Shown piece by piece: positions 45,225 through 56,922 of a stretch of 58,630 bases of DNA; position 1 is the stretch's first letter; each line of letters opens with the position of its first letter. The DNA is from Gnetum montanum (lineage: Eukaryota; Streptophyta; Gnetopsida; Gnetales; Gnetaceae). The translations under genes were made by a program, and so were the position numbers. The notes beneath the pieces were generated by a model that was given only the letters and a program-made list of their open reading frames with translations, had not been told where the DNA came from and searched no databases. The DNA lies in NCBI GenBank assembly GCA_015680685.1, contig MNCI01036718.1, positions 219,974-278,603 of the forward strand. The letters are read 5' to 3'.

Positions 45225-45731
45225 CTATACACAATCACACCCTGTATCACTATATGTGATGCATGGAACTTTCTTCCTCTTGATCATTCCAACAGTGTTT
45301 TCCTTAGATATTTCCAAGGAAAGATCATGGATTCCTAGGCATGCATTTATGGTACTTAGCCATGCCCTTCCCATTATTATTGGGAAGTCCCCTTTGTCAT
45401 TGTTTACTTGTATCACTAGGAAATTTGCTAGGTATGACCAACCACACACAGTGGTAATAATGTCCTCCACAAGTCCCAAGGGAACAATGATGGATTGGTC
45501 AGCTAGCTCTAAGCAAATATTTCTCTTCTTTAGTGAAGGCAAGTTCCAAGTTTTATACATCTCTTGTGATATTAAGTTGACTCTGGAACTTGAGTCCAGA
45601 AGAGCTTTACATGGTTCATTCCCAACAACTTGGAGATAAATTAAAAGACTTCCAGGATCAAAGAATTTCCTGGGAAGGTGGTCCTCCTTAATCCAGTTAG
45701 TGACGGTATGTGTTAACATAACCATGTGCAT
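45225..45731 (-). CDS. Aspartic protease of the non-autonomous element, open
   Basis: This is an uninterrupted frame of 168 codons, the longest in the window. It contains FDPGSLLIYLQVVGNEPCK, then the retropepsin active-site segment ALLDSSSRVNLIS with the catalytic Asp kept (Asp-Ser-Ser, where Asp-Ser/Thr-Gly is usual). LELADQSIIVPLGLVEDIIT, LANFLVIQVNNDKGDFPIIM and GRAWLSTINACLGIHDLSLE follow. The last matches the second conserved retropepsin block (Gly-Arg-x-Trp/Phe-Leu). It lies after the proline-rich linker and before the pol deletion. It is probably part of a gag-protease polyprotein and not translated alone; the ATG at 45731 is just the first in frame. Confidence 0.7.
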   Translation of the reverse strand: MHMVMLTHTVTNWIKEDHLPRKFFDPGSLLIYLQVVGNEPCKALLDSSSRVNLISQEMYKTWNLPSLKKRNICLELADQSIIVPLGLVEDIITTVCGWSYLANFLVIQVNNDKGDFPIIMGRAWLSTINACLGIHDLSLEISKENTVGMIKRKKVPCITYSDTGCDCV

Positions 45732-45737
45732 TGAGCT

Positions 45738-46085
45738 CTATTTTTGGTTTGAAGGGATCTCTAAAGCCTTATTTGATAGAGAAGCTTTCGGAGGCTCAAC
45801 CACTTGTGGTTGTGAGAGATTTTTTGGACTATTGGTTTTGAAGAAAGGTCTTCTCTTTGTATGGTTGTCAAAACCTATAGCGGGTTGAAGGTTTATAGCT
45901 CTCATAGCATTACATTTCTGTGGTTGAGTGGGGAGTTCCCCTTGCATTGCTGGAGCAGGTGGTAATGGAGCTATCGGTGTGAGAGATGTAGATGAATTTG
46001 GAGGATGGTATGTATGTGGTGTGTCTCCCCTAGGAGAAGGAGTCCTATAATACTCCCAAGCTTGGTAGTGACGTTGTGGTGTCAT
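45738..46085 (-). CDS. Proline-rich gag-protease linker, open fragment
   Basis: This 115-codon frame is rich in Pro, Ser, Thr and Gln (TPSPRGDTPHTYHPPNSSTS; APLPPAPAMQGELPTQPQ) with a Lys/Arg patch (HTKRRPFFKT). It is read through a single stop into the protease frame at 45731; both share the same frame register only approximately. It matches the decayed region at 24250-24880. It is likely a flexible polyprotein linker. Confidence 0.5.
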   Translation of the reverse strand: MTPQRHYQAWEYYRTPSPRGDTPHTYHPPNSSTSLTPIAPLPPAPAMQGELPTQPQKCNAMRAINLQPAIGFDNHTKRRPFFKTNSPKNLSQPQVVEPPKASLSNKALEIPSNQK

Positions 46086-46349
46086 GTGACCAATAGAGTC
46101 ACGTGGAGAGATTGGCTACTTCACGTAGTAGCCATATGTATCTGGTTGCCGGTAAGGATATTGTTGCCTTGGCAGTGGCATCCCCCATGACTATGGGTAT
46201 TTCCACTACTGGTGTTGCTCAATAGGTTGTGGTAGAGTTGTACTTGGATAATACATTAAAGGTTGGTGGAACTGCCTCAGGTTACCTTGGGGATAAGGTA
46301 ACTGTTGGGGTGCTTGCTGTTTGTTAAGTTGTGGGTTAAGTGCATACAC

Positions 46350-48287
46350 CCCAGACTCTTGCAAATGTGAGATTATTGCTCAACATCCCTTAGGATGGTC
46401 ATACTGGCATATTTCACTTCTACCATCATTTTCTATATCAGAATCCACAACCTCTTTGGTGATTGCCATTTTACCCTTACCTTTGTTACGTGCATGGTCC
46501 AAATCCCTCTTTTTTATTTTGTAATCTTCACTACTTAGCTCCTTAGACTCCTCTACGATTTTGAGAACGGTTTCAAATCTACTATCTAAGAAGTCCCACA
46601 TTTGGTCTACCTTTGCCAATAGTTCTATTATTAATTTTTGGAGTGGAAAGGTTTTCCTATTCACCATCTCTTCAAGTGGTGACTCTTCCTCCTCCTCACA
46701 AAATCTCACTCCCCTTTTTTGGAGGGAAGGATCATGGTTGTACTCTTCCATACTTTCTCTCTTACATAGCTCTCCTTCTTCCTTAGCTACTTGTTCCAAC
46801 AATCTATGAACCTAATGGAATCTAAGCTTTGATAATCTTCCTTGGGCATACATTCCAAGGGTTCTCCTAGTTTCATGCCTAAGTCCATCTACGAGATGGC
46901 GTAGTTGATCTTGCTGCTAGTAACCATGGCCCAGGAAATGATATAACAGTGCATAGTATCAGCCCATGGTAGCCCCCAAGGGTTTATGCGTTCCCTTCTT
47001 TCATCCTTGGATTTTCTTTTATAGGTTTGACATTTGGGAGTAGATTTGATACTTATTGGTAAACAGTTCTAGCATCGTACTCCACCTTTGAATGGATTCT
47101 AGTTCTAAGGACCGGTACCAGCTTTCTGCTTCTTTTACTAGTGTTCTTGGGTACAACTTTAGCTTTTTCCATTTGTTATCAATGTTCTGTAAGGCACGTG
47201 CATCATGAAATGCTTGTAAGTGGTTTTGAGGATCAGCATTGTATCCCCCCTCAAATCGTGGGATATTATTCATGTCTAACCTCTTGATCCTGCTATCCTT
47301 TTAGTGCCTTGTAGGAATTCTAACAGCCTCCATGATGTCTAACATGCTTCATGTTTCAAGTAGGGGTTCTTTTTGGCCATTTCTTTTATAGTGTCTATGA
47401 TGTCTACGTAGTTCCCTACTCTCCCTTCTTCCATGATGTGATTCTCTAGAATGCCCTCATCCTCACTCTTGACTCTCTTGTCAAGTTTTCTCACTCTGTT
47501 TACCCTTATCCTCATGGTTAGGTTCCTTATGACTACATTCTAATACTGAAGGAGAGGATGAATGTGATGATGAAGGTGAAGAAGAAGGAGAACCATCACC
47601 ATGATGATGTTTCGTACCTTCTCTTCAATGGTCCCAGCCCCGATCATGATGACGATCAGAATGCCCACCCTTTTCATGTGTTTGTGTTCCCTCGTTGAAC
47701 ACTTTCTGTTCGTGGAAATCAAAACCAGGGTTGTGAATCATGGAGTGAAGGTTCTAATACACCACCTCCTCACCATCGTTAAGAAGAGGAACATCGTTTT
47801 GTGGAGAACCTATTGAAATAGGTTCACCACCCTCAATTTTGCTTAAGATGGGTGGAGCGTTATGGGGTCCTTTGCCCTTCAAAGATGTGTGATAACTCTC
47901 CTACCGCAAGTCCCATTGACATTGTGCTTCTGTGGGATGGTAGTCCCTTATGTCGTAATCACATGCAATGTAATCTACGTATAATTGGGACATGCCTATT
48001 CATGCAAGAGCATGAAAGAGCATGTTGGGGACTGCTTGGTTTGGAGGTAACACTATGTTACCCTCCAAGTCTCTCCAATGCGGTTGTTCATCTTGATGGA
48101 GAATAAAGGTAAAGTTGGATATATACTCATCATGATTAATATATACCATATGGAATTGTTGAAGAACTGGCAGATTTTGGTTATGTGTGTTGTGTCTCCG
48201 ACTGTCTCTAGTGTTGTTCCTAGGCAGTGAAGTGCTTTTGTGCGAAGAAGAAGAAACTTTTGGCTTGTTCGGTGTGCTGTTTACCAT
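46350..48287 (-). pseudogene. gag: Gag of the non-autonomous element, partly open
   Basis: The start is at 48287 (MVNSTPNKPKVSSSSHKSTS), with a Ser/Arg/Asn-rich N-terminus, then FHMVYINHDEYISNFTFILH and WRDLEGNIVLPPNQ. A Ser/His/Arg/Glu-rich segment at about 47300-47990 has no equivalent in the full-length copy. The capsid part is at 47273-47019 (NIPRFEGGYNADPQNHLQAF, WYRSLELESIQRWSTMLELF), and the charged helix and tail at 46802-46380 (LLEQVAKEEGELCKRESMEE, DSRFETVLKIVEESKELSSE, ICQYDHPKGC). Three long open pieces with few stops make it better preserved than the gag at 23016-24245. Confidence 0.78.
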
Positions 48288-48384
48288 TATCTTATTTTTT
48301 TTCTTTAATCAACCGTAAGGGTTCATTCTATTGTCCCAACGATATGAATGATCTCCTATGTTCTACATAGCACACAAACAACTA

Positions 48385-48404
48385 AGTCCCCGGCAACAGC
48401 ACCA
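48385..48404 (-). other. Primer binding site (tRNA-Asp type)
   Basis: On the minus strand TTGGTGCTGTTGCCGGGGAC directly follows the 5' LTR. It is the best-preserved primer site in the window, close to TGGCGCCGTTGCCGGGGA. Confidence 0.88.
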
Positions 48405-48405
48405 A

Positions 48406-49202
48406 TGATGAGTGGCGAGGTACCCCTACACTAAACCATACGAATACAAGTGTCTCACATGTGATCCGGTCGAACTCCAAGGACTAAGTGCCTATGCACC
48501 TTAATGGAACACTTAAGTTTAATCAATTTTTATCCTCCCAAACTTACTTTTATTTTCATGGTTGTATGGTTAAGTAAGTTTGAGTTATGTGATTTTTATA
48601 AATTTTATCTTTTTAATGCCTATGCTAATAGGGAAAGGTGAAGAGAACTAAATAACTAATTTTCATTAACTATTTACTAACTTAGTTTTAATTATCCTAG
48701 AATTAGTATCTATTCCCACTTGCCAGACACACCCTGAACTAGTGCAACGCTATTGGGATTACCAAACGCTACTCGTTACTAGGTTACCAAGCGTTACACA
48801 CGTGCTCGAAGCAGTCATACTAAATGCACTTAACTAGGAGAGTCAATGGTTGAGAAATATTAATTATCTAGGAAAGAATTTAAACATTTAAAAATAATTA
48901 AATCCTATTTAGCTTAGTCCATATGCTGCAAGGTTTATCAGAAATTTCATCTTTATTGCCATACACAAATGTATGCTCAGGTACAATTTGCTCGAATAAA
49001 GATCCGTTCACTTTGAGACTCCTACTGTGGGAACATGGAAATTATTCTAACTTTGGAATAGTAAAATTGCTATAGTTTGGCTAAGGGACTAACTCTAGAT
49101 GCCTAAAACATGGAAAGCTGCCTCTTATTTATAGGCATTGCAGCGGGCTGCGATATCACATATGTGATATCGCAGGGGTGGACGTGATATTGCTGCTCAT
49201 CA
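48406..49202 (-). repeat. 5' LTR of the non-autonomous element
   Basis: It runs on the minus strand from TGATGAGCAGCA to GCCACTCATCA, 797 bp. U3 carries a perfect 28-bp palindrome (49148-49175), and the TATA box is at 49121-49134. Confidence 0.92.
49148..49175. promoter_or_regulatory. Perfect 28-bp palindrome in LTR U3
   Basis: The arm CTGCGATATCACAT is followed at once by its exact reverse complement. It ends about 14 bases upstream of the TATA box on the minus strand. Confidence 0.92.
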
Positions 49203-50049
49203 AATATGGAAGTTATGGATGTGATTAGATTTCCAAATCATCACTTGGAGTCTTCAACTATCACAAACATGAGAATCCATTCTCCATCACATGGCATGCA
49301 TAAGCCCATAAGATTATGAACCTCTTCTAATTGGAGTGACCATGTAAGGTAGCATGTTCAGATTGGTTCAATAACACTAATTAGACCCATGCAGTGATCA
49401 CAAGGATACTTGATGATATGCCCTATCCTTACCAATGATCAAAAGATATTCTAGGATTCTAGAGCTAACATCCTAAGGTGTAAATCCACCACCTACCTAC
49501 GGTTCTAGTAGCATTAGCTTCAACAGTCATAGTATGGATGGTAGCTCCCTACTAAATTTTAGCCTCATTTACTAGTGATGGATAAAAGAAAGATGGGTTA
49601 TTGAATTTCATTACATGGGCATTCCATTGATTAAGACTTCACTTTACATACATTTTAAACTTTTTCATCCTCATTGCATTTGTAACTTATCCATCCTTAA
49701 TTGGCTTATTGGGTGTGCATTCATAAAGCACATTAAATGATTTTTCGACACTTATAAATAAAAAACTCTAAAAGAAAAGAAAATATCAAACTTGATTATC
49801 CATTAAGCCTAAAGAGTACAAGAATTCTAGCTACATATACTAAAATTATTCAATACAAAAATAGAAATAGCAAAAAAATGATATAGCATGAAGGATTCCT
49901 CCCTCAAGACTGATCCACATTTATCACATGGGAGACCTCTAAGTTTAACTTTAGCATTAGACATGCTTAAAGGTAAAAGATATTCATTATGGTACACCAG
50001 GAGTTGCCCATCAATTGCTTCATATAGTTCACTTGAATGGCACATGTGC

Positions 50050-50470
50050 ATGGTGAAATAGGATCAAGAATAATCAAAAGGTACTTTCTTGCAATTCATC
50101 CTTTTGGTCTCATCCTTTTTACCAATTTCGAGTGGAGAACTTGGGAGACTAACTAGCATAAAAAATGCTCAATTAGTCTTTCCTCATGATAACAAGTAGA
50201 TCCTCTTTCATATTTTTTTTTGATCTAATCACTAAGAAGTATATGGAATATGACCAACCTATAACAAAAGTAAACATATTAAATACATGTCCCATAGAGT
50301 ACGTGCATGATTGGTCCACTAGTTATAATGAAATGTTAACATGCTTGAGATGAGAAAGCCCCTAGTCAAGGTACTATTGTAATGAGATGAGATTGACATC
50401 TAAACTAGAGTCACAAAGAGCTAGGTAATGACCATTTTTACCAATTTGGATCTCCACCATGAGACTACCA
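50050..50470 (-). pseudogene. pol: H2 protease remnant
   Basis: The minus strand reads YLALCDSSLDVNLISLQ, the same pattern as the protease active-site segments at 45600 and 24975, then LSHLKHVNISL, LVDQSCTYSMGHVFN and VIGWSYSIYFLVI. The order and wording follow the relatives, with stops (TAG, TAA) between the blocks. Confidence 0.6.
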
Positions 50471-50639
50471 AGATTTGATCATTTTTCAACATCATAGATA
50501 TGGGGATGGTGATAACATCACCATCAGGTATCATGTTATTATGCCTACTAGATATAATAGTGGAACTTATTCCTAAAGTAGATATTTTACTTTGATTATG
50601 TTCAAGAAATTTTATCAAGATCCCTCTAATGTGGGATTC

Positions 50640-52000
50640 CATCTAGAATGAATGATTTTCCTCTGCACAAGGTAAAGAAGGTGATGTAGACCTTATCTCA
50701 TAGTTCTTATATCTATAGTTGCAATAGAAGTTCCTACTGCATAACCTCAAACTTTCCCATGCAATCAAAGAAATAGAAGATTGATAATATTTTTAAGATG
50801 CATAGATGGAATTAGGGTAATTATAGTAGGAAATATTACATGATTTAGCTTACCTTGATTGTGGCTAACTAGGTATTCCACCTTACATGGAACTAGGGAG
50901 TAGAAGATACTACTGCTGTCACTAGAAAGCTTTTCTGGCAGGATTGCTTAAAACATGTAGGTACTATTAAGGTATCATTGATGGGGACTGATAAGAACCT
51001 ACATGTATACCATGAAAGTAGGGGTTGGTAAAAATCATCATCTATTATTACATTAAAGTCAAACGATTTCATGGAGTAGCATCCCAAGGATTTGGAGCTT
51101 ATCATTATTGGTATTGCTACATGGGTTGTGGATAGGCACCACTAAGAAAGTATGAACAACTAGAATATGGGGTCCTTCTTGTTTGCATCTTGATAAGTTT
51201 GGGATTCAAATGCATACTAGATCATCTAATATTACCAATCATGTAAGCCATGAGTAGAAATCACTTTGAATCATGAGAGTCTACATAGCATTTGTAGGGA
51301 CCCTCATCATTGGAGAATGTGGAAGCCTCATTTGGACCTTATGGAATGCTCTTAGAATGAGTAAGGTTGACTTAACCATTATTTCCATACCTCTTTTAAT
51401 ATTCATTTTGTGTGATTGCTTTGGTTATAGCTTCAATAAAATTACCCTTAATATGCTTAAGAGAGTGATAATGTTTTCATCGATTGCATTTCAAACTTAG
51501 TCCACATGGTGGGTTAAGTCTATTAAGTCCTTATTCATTCTAACTTGATCTTGCACTAGGGCCTTGACTATAGTGAAAATTTTAGTAGTAAATTTAATAT
51601 TTTTATCCTCTCATCTATATGTTGGGTCATGATTTTACTTCTCAATTGACTATCATTTTTGTCACTTACCCTCCATGCTAGTTTTGATGTCCAAGAGTGC
51701 TTTGATTTAGACTACAAAATTTTTGTGAGTTTGGTCCATTGTGTACATATCCATGTGCTATTTTTTATTTTTTCTTAGCCCTTATATGATATGCATTAAC
51801 AATTATCTTTGACTAAAATGATGGTTCAGATAGTGAGGAGAAATTTTCATGTACCTCTCTATGACGATGTCGGGAGGTTCATAGGCTCCTTACCTCCATC
51901 TAATCATATTCTTATTAATGTTTAAAATTTATGGATAGACTAAAATGTTACATATAATATTCTAACCATTTAAACACATCTTTGAAATAATCTTGGATGT
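50640..52000 (-). pseudogene. gag: H2 gag, C-terminal and middle part, decayed
   Basis: Fragments on the minus strand include TKIFTIVKALVQDQVRMNKD, LIDLTHHVD, FNDEGPYKCYVDSHDSK, LLMAYMIGNIR, MHLNPKLIKMQTRRTPYSSC and YFLSGAYPQPM. They run in gag order towards the protease at 50470. The match to the family gags is partial and the decay is heavy. Confidence 0.45.
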
Positions 52001-52369
52001 AAGGATTTGTACCAGGTTTTTGTGTGCTTTATAAAGGTGTGGGGAAGTAACCAAAACTTCTGCCAATTAGTCATAATTACTTGGAGATAGCCAAAATTAT
52101 AAAAGGATTGGATATGGAACTAGGGATCATAACTAATATGCCCTATATATGATGGTAAATTAGTGATGTTGAGTCATTTGATTCTACTATCACAAACATG
52201 CTACCTTGGAATGTATACAACTTCATTTAACTCATTATAATTATACTAGTCAAACAAAGGAGAATCATCACCACCACTAGAAGGTCTAGATAAATGTAAG
52301 TATTAGAACTTGGGAAGGAGGTTATCATTGTAAGTTCAAAATACATCTTAATTAATAGAACCTAATCAT

Positions 52370-55300
52370 GGGCCTTTATGGTATAGCAACCTTTTGCTCT
52401 TCTTATATACTTTTCATTTCAATCATCATCAACATTCTATCCTTCTTCTAATAAAATGGGGTTGGCTACATGAGTTTTTTTTTCATTATTTATCTCTATG
52501 AAGAGCTAGATCATTATTTATTTTTGGTTTCTTCAAATCATTTTTGATCAATTTTCCCATGGTTTCTTTGGTCCTCCTTTCAGTGGCTATTCTAGAATAG
52601 TGAGTTGAGACCTTTTCCTATGTGCTCATTGTGCAATCTTCTTTGCACATGTAAAAACCATATAAGTCACCATTTTTATAGCTTATGTAAATTAGAATCC
52701 ACTCCAATTATTTCTCTAATATCTACATTATGTAGTTTATCTCTTCTAGTAACATTCAACATCCATCAAAGCATTGACATTTCTATCATACTAATTTATT
52801 ATTCATGTTGTTTTTATACTATCCAACATTTAGCATCATATAAGATAGTAGGCCTAATTGTTGTTCTAAAATTTTTTCCTTAAATTTTATTAATATTCTT
52901 GTATCACATAGCACACCACTATCTTTTCTCCATTTTAACCATCCTACCTTAATACTATTTTTGATATATTTATCAATTTCATCATTTGATTGGAGGATTG
53001 ACTCTAGGTAGTGAAAATGTTTGCAATATGGGACTTTTTTATTTTGAGTATTCACTTTTATTTCACCACTATTTATGTTGTAATTAAAATTTCATTCCAT
53101 ATATTCTATCTTACTTCTACTGATTTTTAAGTCTTTTGATTATAGAGCATGTCTCCACTTCTCCATTTTAGCAACAATATTTTCTTGAGATGCATCCACC
53201 AATATAATATCTTCTACAAATAGCATACATCAAGGGATTTCATATTGTATTTCCTTTTTTAATTTATCCTTAATAATAGTAAATAAGTACAGGCTAAGTG
53301 AAGATCCTTGATGTAGATGTACTATGACTCGAAAATCAGATTTTTTTTATAAGTTATTCTAATTTTAGTGGTAGCTCCTTTATACATGTCTTGAATCACT
53401 TTAATATATTTATCATTAATTTTTTTACTTCACAAGGTTCACAATAATACCTATAGGCACTCTATCATATGTTTTTTCTTAAAAACAAAATCCATGAGAT
53501 CGTATGTAGATTTTTTCTATGTTTTTGAGTTTCTTCATCAGTTGTCATATCAGAAAAATAGCTTCTAGAGTATATCTCCCTAGCATAAATCTCAGAAAAA
53601 TAGCTTCTAAAGTAGATCTCCCTAGCATAAATCTAAATTAATTTTTTGAGAGTTTTGATTCAAGTCTAAGATACTACTCTAAGACTCTTTTCCAATGCTT
53701 CATACTATGGCTCATTAGCATGATCCTTTTATAGTTTGCATAATTTTGTACATCATGTTTATTTTTGTAAATGAAAACAATAAATATTTTTATATAGTTC
53801 TTAAGAATTTCTTTATCCTTCAAAATGATTTTATGTAATTGTGTTAGCTAACAAGCTCTTGTGTTTCGTAATGCTTTTCAAGCTTCTATAGAAATATTAC
53901 CTTGTCCAATAGCTTTTCCATTTTTCATCTTTGATAAAGCTATCTTCACCTTAGAGAAGGAAATCCATTAACTAAACTAAAATTTGGTTCTTCTTGGATT
54001 TCTTTTCTTGGAAATTCTTCATTTAATAATTTTTGAAAATAAATTTTCCACCTATACAATATTTGATTATCTTTTCCAAAAATTCTTTCATTCAGTTCCT
54101 TGATGTATTTGACATGATTGATGTTCTTACATTTCTTGTTTCTAATTTTTCCAAATTATAAATATATTTTTCCCCTTCCTTTTTTTTCTAATTTCTTATA
54201 AAATCTATTCAAGGCCTTATGTTTGACTTTGCCTACTACCATGATTACCTCCTTTTTTTAAAATTTTGTATATCAACTTGTTTTCTTAGCTACAACTTTA
54301 CTGCCATTCTTTAAAGCATTTTTTCTTATTTTGGATGGTGTGTTGCACTTCATTACTCCACCACCATGTCTCCTTTGAGATGTATTTTTTGTTTTTTGTT
54401 TCATCCAAAATGGTCTTTCAAACTTTTTAAATGCAACTACCCTTTTTTCCCTAAATTATATTTGCAAAGCAATCCTAATTTCATGTGCCTTCATGAAGTA
54501 ATTATTCTTTAAATAAGGTGATGTTATCTTCTTTCAAATTCCACCATTTTATGTTTTTAATCCCTTTTCTCATGCTAACTTTAAATCTCTATATAGCTAA
54601 ATCCATAACCATTAGTTGATGCTGAGTTGTAAGGAATTCTCAAGATATGACCTTGTAGTCTTTATACATGGCCTAGTATCTTTGTGTAGTAAGAAATAAT
54701 TAATTTTTGATTGATACCACTCTTATATATAATTAAATGTTTCATCCTATTCTTGAAATAAGTATTTGCAACTCCAAGATCACAAGCACTTGCAAATTGT
54801 AGTAGTGAACCTCCCATATTATTGTGCTTCCCAAATCTTTATTCTTCATGAATCCTATCATATCCAATTTTTATAGATCCAACATGATCATTAAAATACC
54901 CTTCAATGAACATGCTTTCTTACTGGGGAATTTTTTGAAGCATCTAATCTATGGAATTCTAAAAATCCTACTTAATTAAATTTTCTAGGCTAATTTATGG
55001 AGTATATACACTGATGATGTTGATGATATCATTTCAAGGCATAAGTTTGATGCCCTTAATTCAATCATTATGATGATATACTTGTACCACTTTATCTTTG
55101 ACAAATTGATCAATGATGATGCCCACCCTGTTTTGGTGATTTTCTTTTCTCAAGTAGAAGAGTTTGTAGCTCTAGCCTAAATCTTTAGCTTTATCTTCTT
55201 TTTGTCTTGTTTCTTGAAGGTAGATAATGAAGATTCTTCATCTTTTCATGGCATCAATAATTTTAGAGGTCTTTTTATTAAGAGTATGAATGTTCCATGT

Positions 55301-55590
55301 TGTTATTTGAAATTTCTATCACTAGACTTACTTCTATACCCACATCCATCCTTGATGTAGAATCTCTTATCTACTTTTCATAATATTTGGGTTATGATGT
55401 TGAGTGTCATTTCTAAAGGATGTCCTAGCAAGTCCTTGTCCATTTTTCATAGTAACTAGGCCTTATGACTATTATGCATCACTTCTGAGGAATGCCATAG
55501 CATCTATAAAATCTAAAAAACCATATTCATGATATTTGGCAAGGTTTTACAATTGGCTATCAACCTAACACTAACCCTTCTTCTTTCCTA
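52370..55590 (-). mobile_element. L1-like LINE (non-LTR retrotransposon), decayed
   Basis: On the minus strand an AP-type endonuclease region starts near 55320 (ITTWNIHTLNKKTSKIIDAM, YLQETRQKEDKAKDLG, NHQNRVGIIIDQFVKDKVVQ, INIISVYTP). Reverse transcriptase blocks follow: VHLHQGSSLSLYLFTIIKDK near 53330 and CMLFVEDIILVDA near 53220, where the catalytic FADD is FVED. A thumb-like C-terminal part is open for 78 codons at 53055-52819 (YLESILQSNDEIDKYIKNSI, GWLKWRKDSGVLCDTRI). The tail reads ATERRTKETMGKLIKNDLKK near 52560 and THVANPILLEEG near 52440. It is inserted in H2 gag. No intact ORF remains. Confidence 0.82.
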
Positions 55591-55609
55591 TTTGGGCTTG
55601 GAACTATCA

Positions 55610-56050
55610 TTGAAAACGTTTTCCCCTCATCTAAATTATTAGATGAAAAGCTATGGTTGAACTATTTCTTTGCCATTCAATCCCAAAGATCTTGCATGTA
55701 CAAAGGTTCATATTCATTTTACATAGGTTTATGAGATTTATACAATATGTGTTCATCCTTTAGAATCATGTTAATTAAGGCATCTTTAAGATCATATGGT
55801 GCAACCATGATTGGATCCCTAGAGAATCATCCATGAGTGTCTCTCCATCTTTCCTATCTATCTTACTGAAAAGGTAGCACAACTAGTGGAAGGGTAACAT
55901 CCTTTGAATGCTTAAAGATGATAAAAGTATTCCTTTTTGAAGACTTTCTATAGGTATTTACATGGCCCTTAACATTTTCTACCATCTTGTTCATATCCAC
56001 AACCTATACACAACACTAAGAAACACACATTTGATCTAAATAAATATTAA
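55610..56050 (-). pseudogene. gag: H2 gag, N-terminal part, decayed
   Basis: The minus strand is almost open here: NKMVENVKGHVNTYRKSSKR, NTFIIFKHSKDVTLPLVVLP, ERWRDTHGWFSRDPIMVAPY, DLKDALINMILKDEHILYKS and HKP. The WRD segment matches HWRDLEGN of the gag at 48100. It begins just after the primer site at 56092 and is cut by the LINE at about 55590. Confidence 0.5.
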
Positions 56051-56091
56051 AATATAGAATATACAAGTATTTTTAGGTGATTCAATAACAC

Positions 56092-56112
56092 CTTCCTTAG
56101 AAATAGTGCCAA
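56092..56112 (-). other. H2 primer binding site (tRNA-Asp type, decayed)
   Basis: On the minus strand TTGGCACTATTTCTAAGG follows the LTR end and shares its first half with the site at 22879. Confidence 0.5.
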
Positions 56113-56922
56113 TGGTAGGGGCCCTACTAGTTTTGGACCAATGGAATTTATCATACAAACCATAGTATGATTCAATCATAAGATTCAAAGATGATGTTTA
56201 GTGGATTGAGAAGAACACTTACGTATATCATTGCATTCAAGAAATATAAAAGAGATTATGGTGCATATAATACAATTAAAAATCATGTTGTCATAGTGAA
56301 AGATAGAGAAATATTTATAATTTTATGTTTTATAATTTTTATGGATTTTAGAGTTCTAAGGAATGAAATAATAATAAATATAAATGCATTGCAATACCTC
56401 TTGGGGATAGGTGCAACACCATACAAAATGCAATAAAAATGGCTTTTAGTTACAACCTCGATGACCTAACATCATTTTGTATAGTTATAACCTCCTTGGA
56501 TAAGGAGCAATCATCAAAGCTTATGAAAATGAGAATTAAATAAATATTTTTATGATTTTTAATGTTTTAATATTTAAGGCATCAATGGTAGAATAAGGGA
56601 AAATCATAAGCTTTATTCACTATGAAAACACTGGACTCTACATCCACTAAATGATTTTAGGCTATGTAAGCAAGCTAACACTCTGATAGAGTCTAGTTGT
56701 GCTAGTGAAAGTGATGACTTAAAACACACATAAATCAAGGAAGGAAATCAACTTACCCAAGGAAGGAAGGGCACTTCACATGAAACTAGATACTAAAAGC
56801 CAAATAGAAACATTACAAATTAATTTATTTATTAAGTATAAGATCTCATATTGAGTATTTATAGTTTTCACATGGAAATGGAAGGGGTTTTTCAATGTCT
56901 AGGCATCAACGAAGGCTCATCA
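56113..56922 (-). repeat. H2 5' LTR
   Basis: The 810-bp block runs on the minus strand from TGATGAGCCTTCG to CCCCTACCA, the length and start expected for the family. A TATA box (minus ACTATAAATACTC) is near 56862 and an AATAAAG signal near 56608. No second copy was seen, so the call rests on landmarks. Confidence 0.5.

Larger units (their letters stand above)
42503..49202 (-). mobile_element. Non-autonomous Athila-type element without RT, RNase H, integrase
   Basis: This element is a relative of the one at 22029-31329, on the minus strand. It has both LTRs, a tRNA-Asp primer site, gag, the proline-rich linker, protease, the 3' ORF and the purine tract. Between protease and the 3' spacer the pol genes are missing: sequence matching 25640 of the plus copy joins sequence matching about 28525 at about 44940, a loss of about 2.9 kb. 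Its frames are more open than those of the full-length copy. Flanks are AACAT (42498-42502) and AATAT (49203-49207), a duplication with one C/T change. It would need RT and integrase from another element to move. Confidence 0.88.
49203..56922 (-). mobile_element. H2: old Athila-type Ty3/gypsy relic (minus) with a LINE inside
   Basis: Minus-strand pieces are a 5' LTR (56113-56922), a primer site, an N-terminal gag frame (about 56050-55610), further gag (about 52000-50640) and a protease remnant (50470-50050). An L1-like LINE separates the two gag parts. The non-autonomous element at 42503-49202 has landed at the downstream end. RT and later parts were not found; they would lie left of 42503 or have been lost. 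Confidence 0.55.

Noticed and set aside
52605-52883. 92-codon plus-strand open frame with many Cys, Leu and Ile
   Set aside because: It is the opposite strand of the LINE reverse transcriptase C-terminal part.
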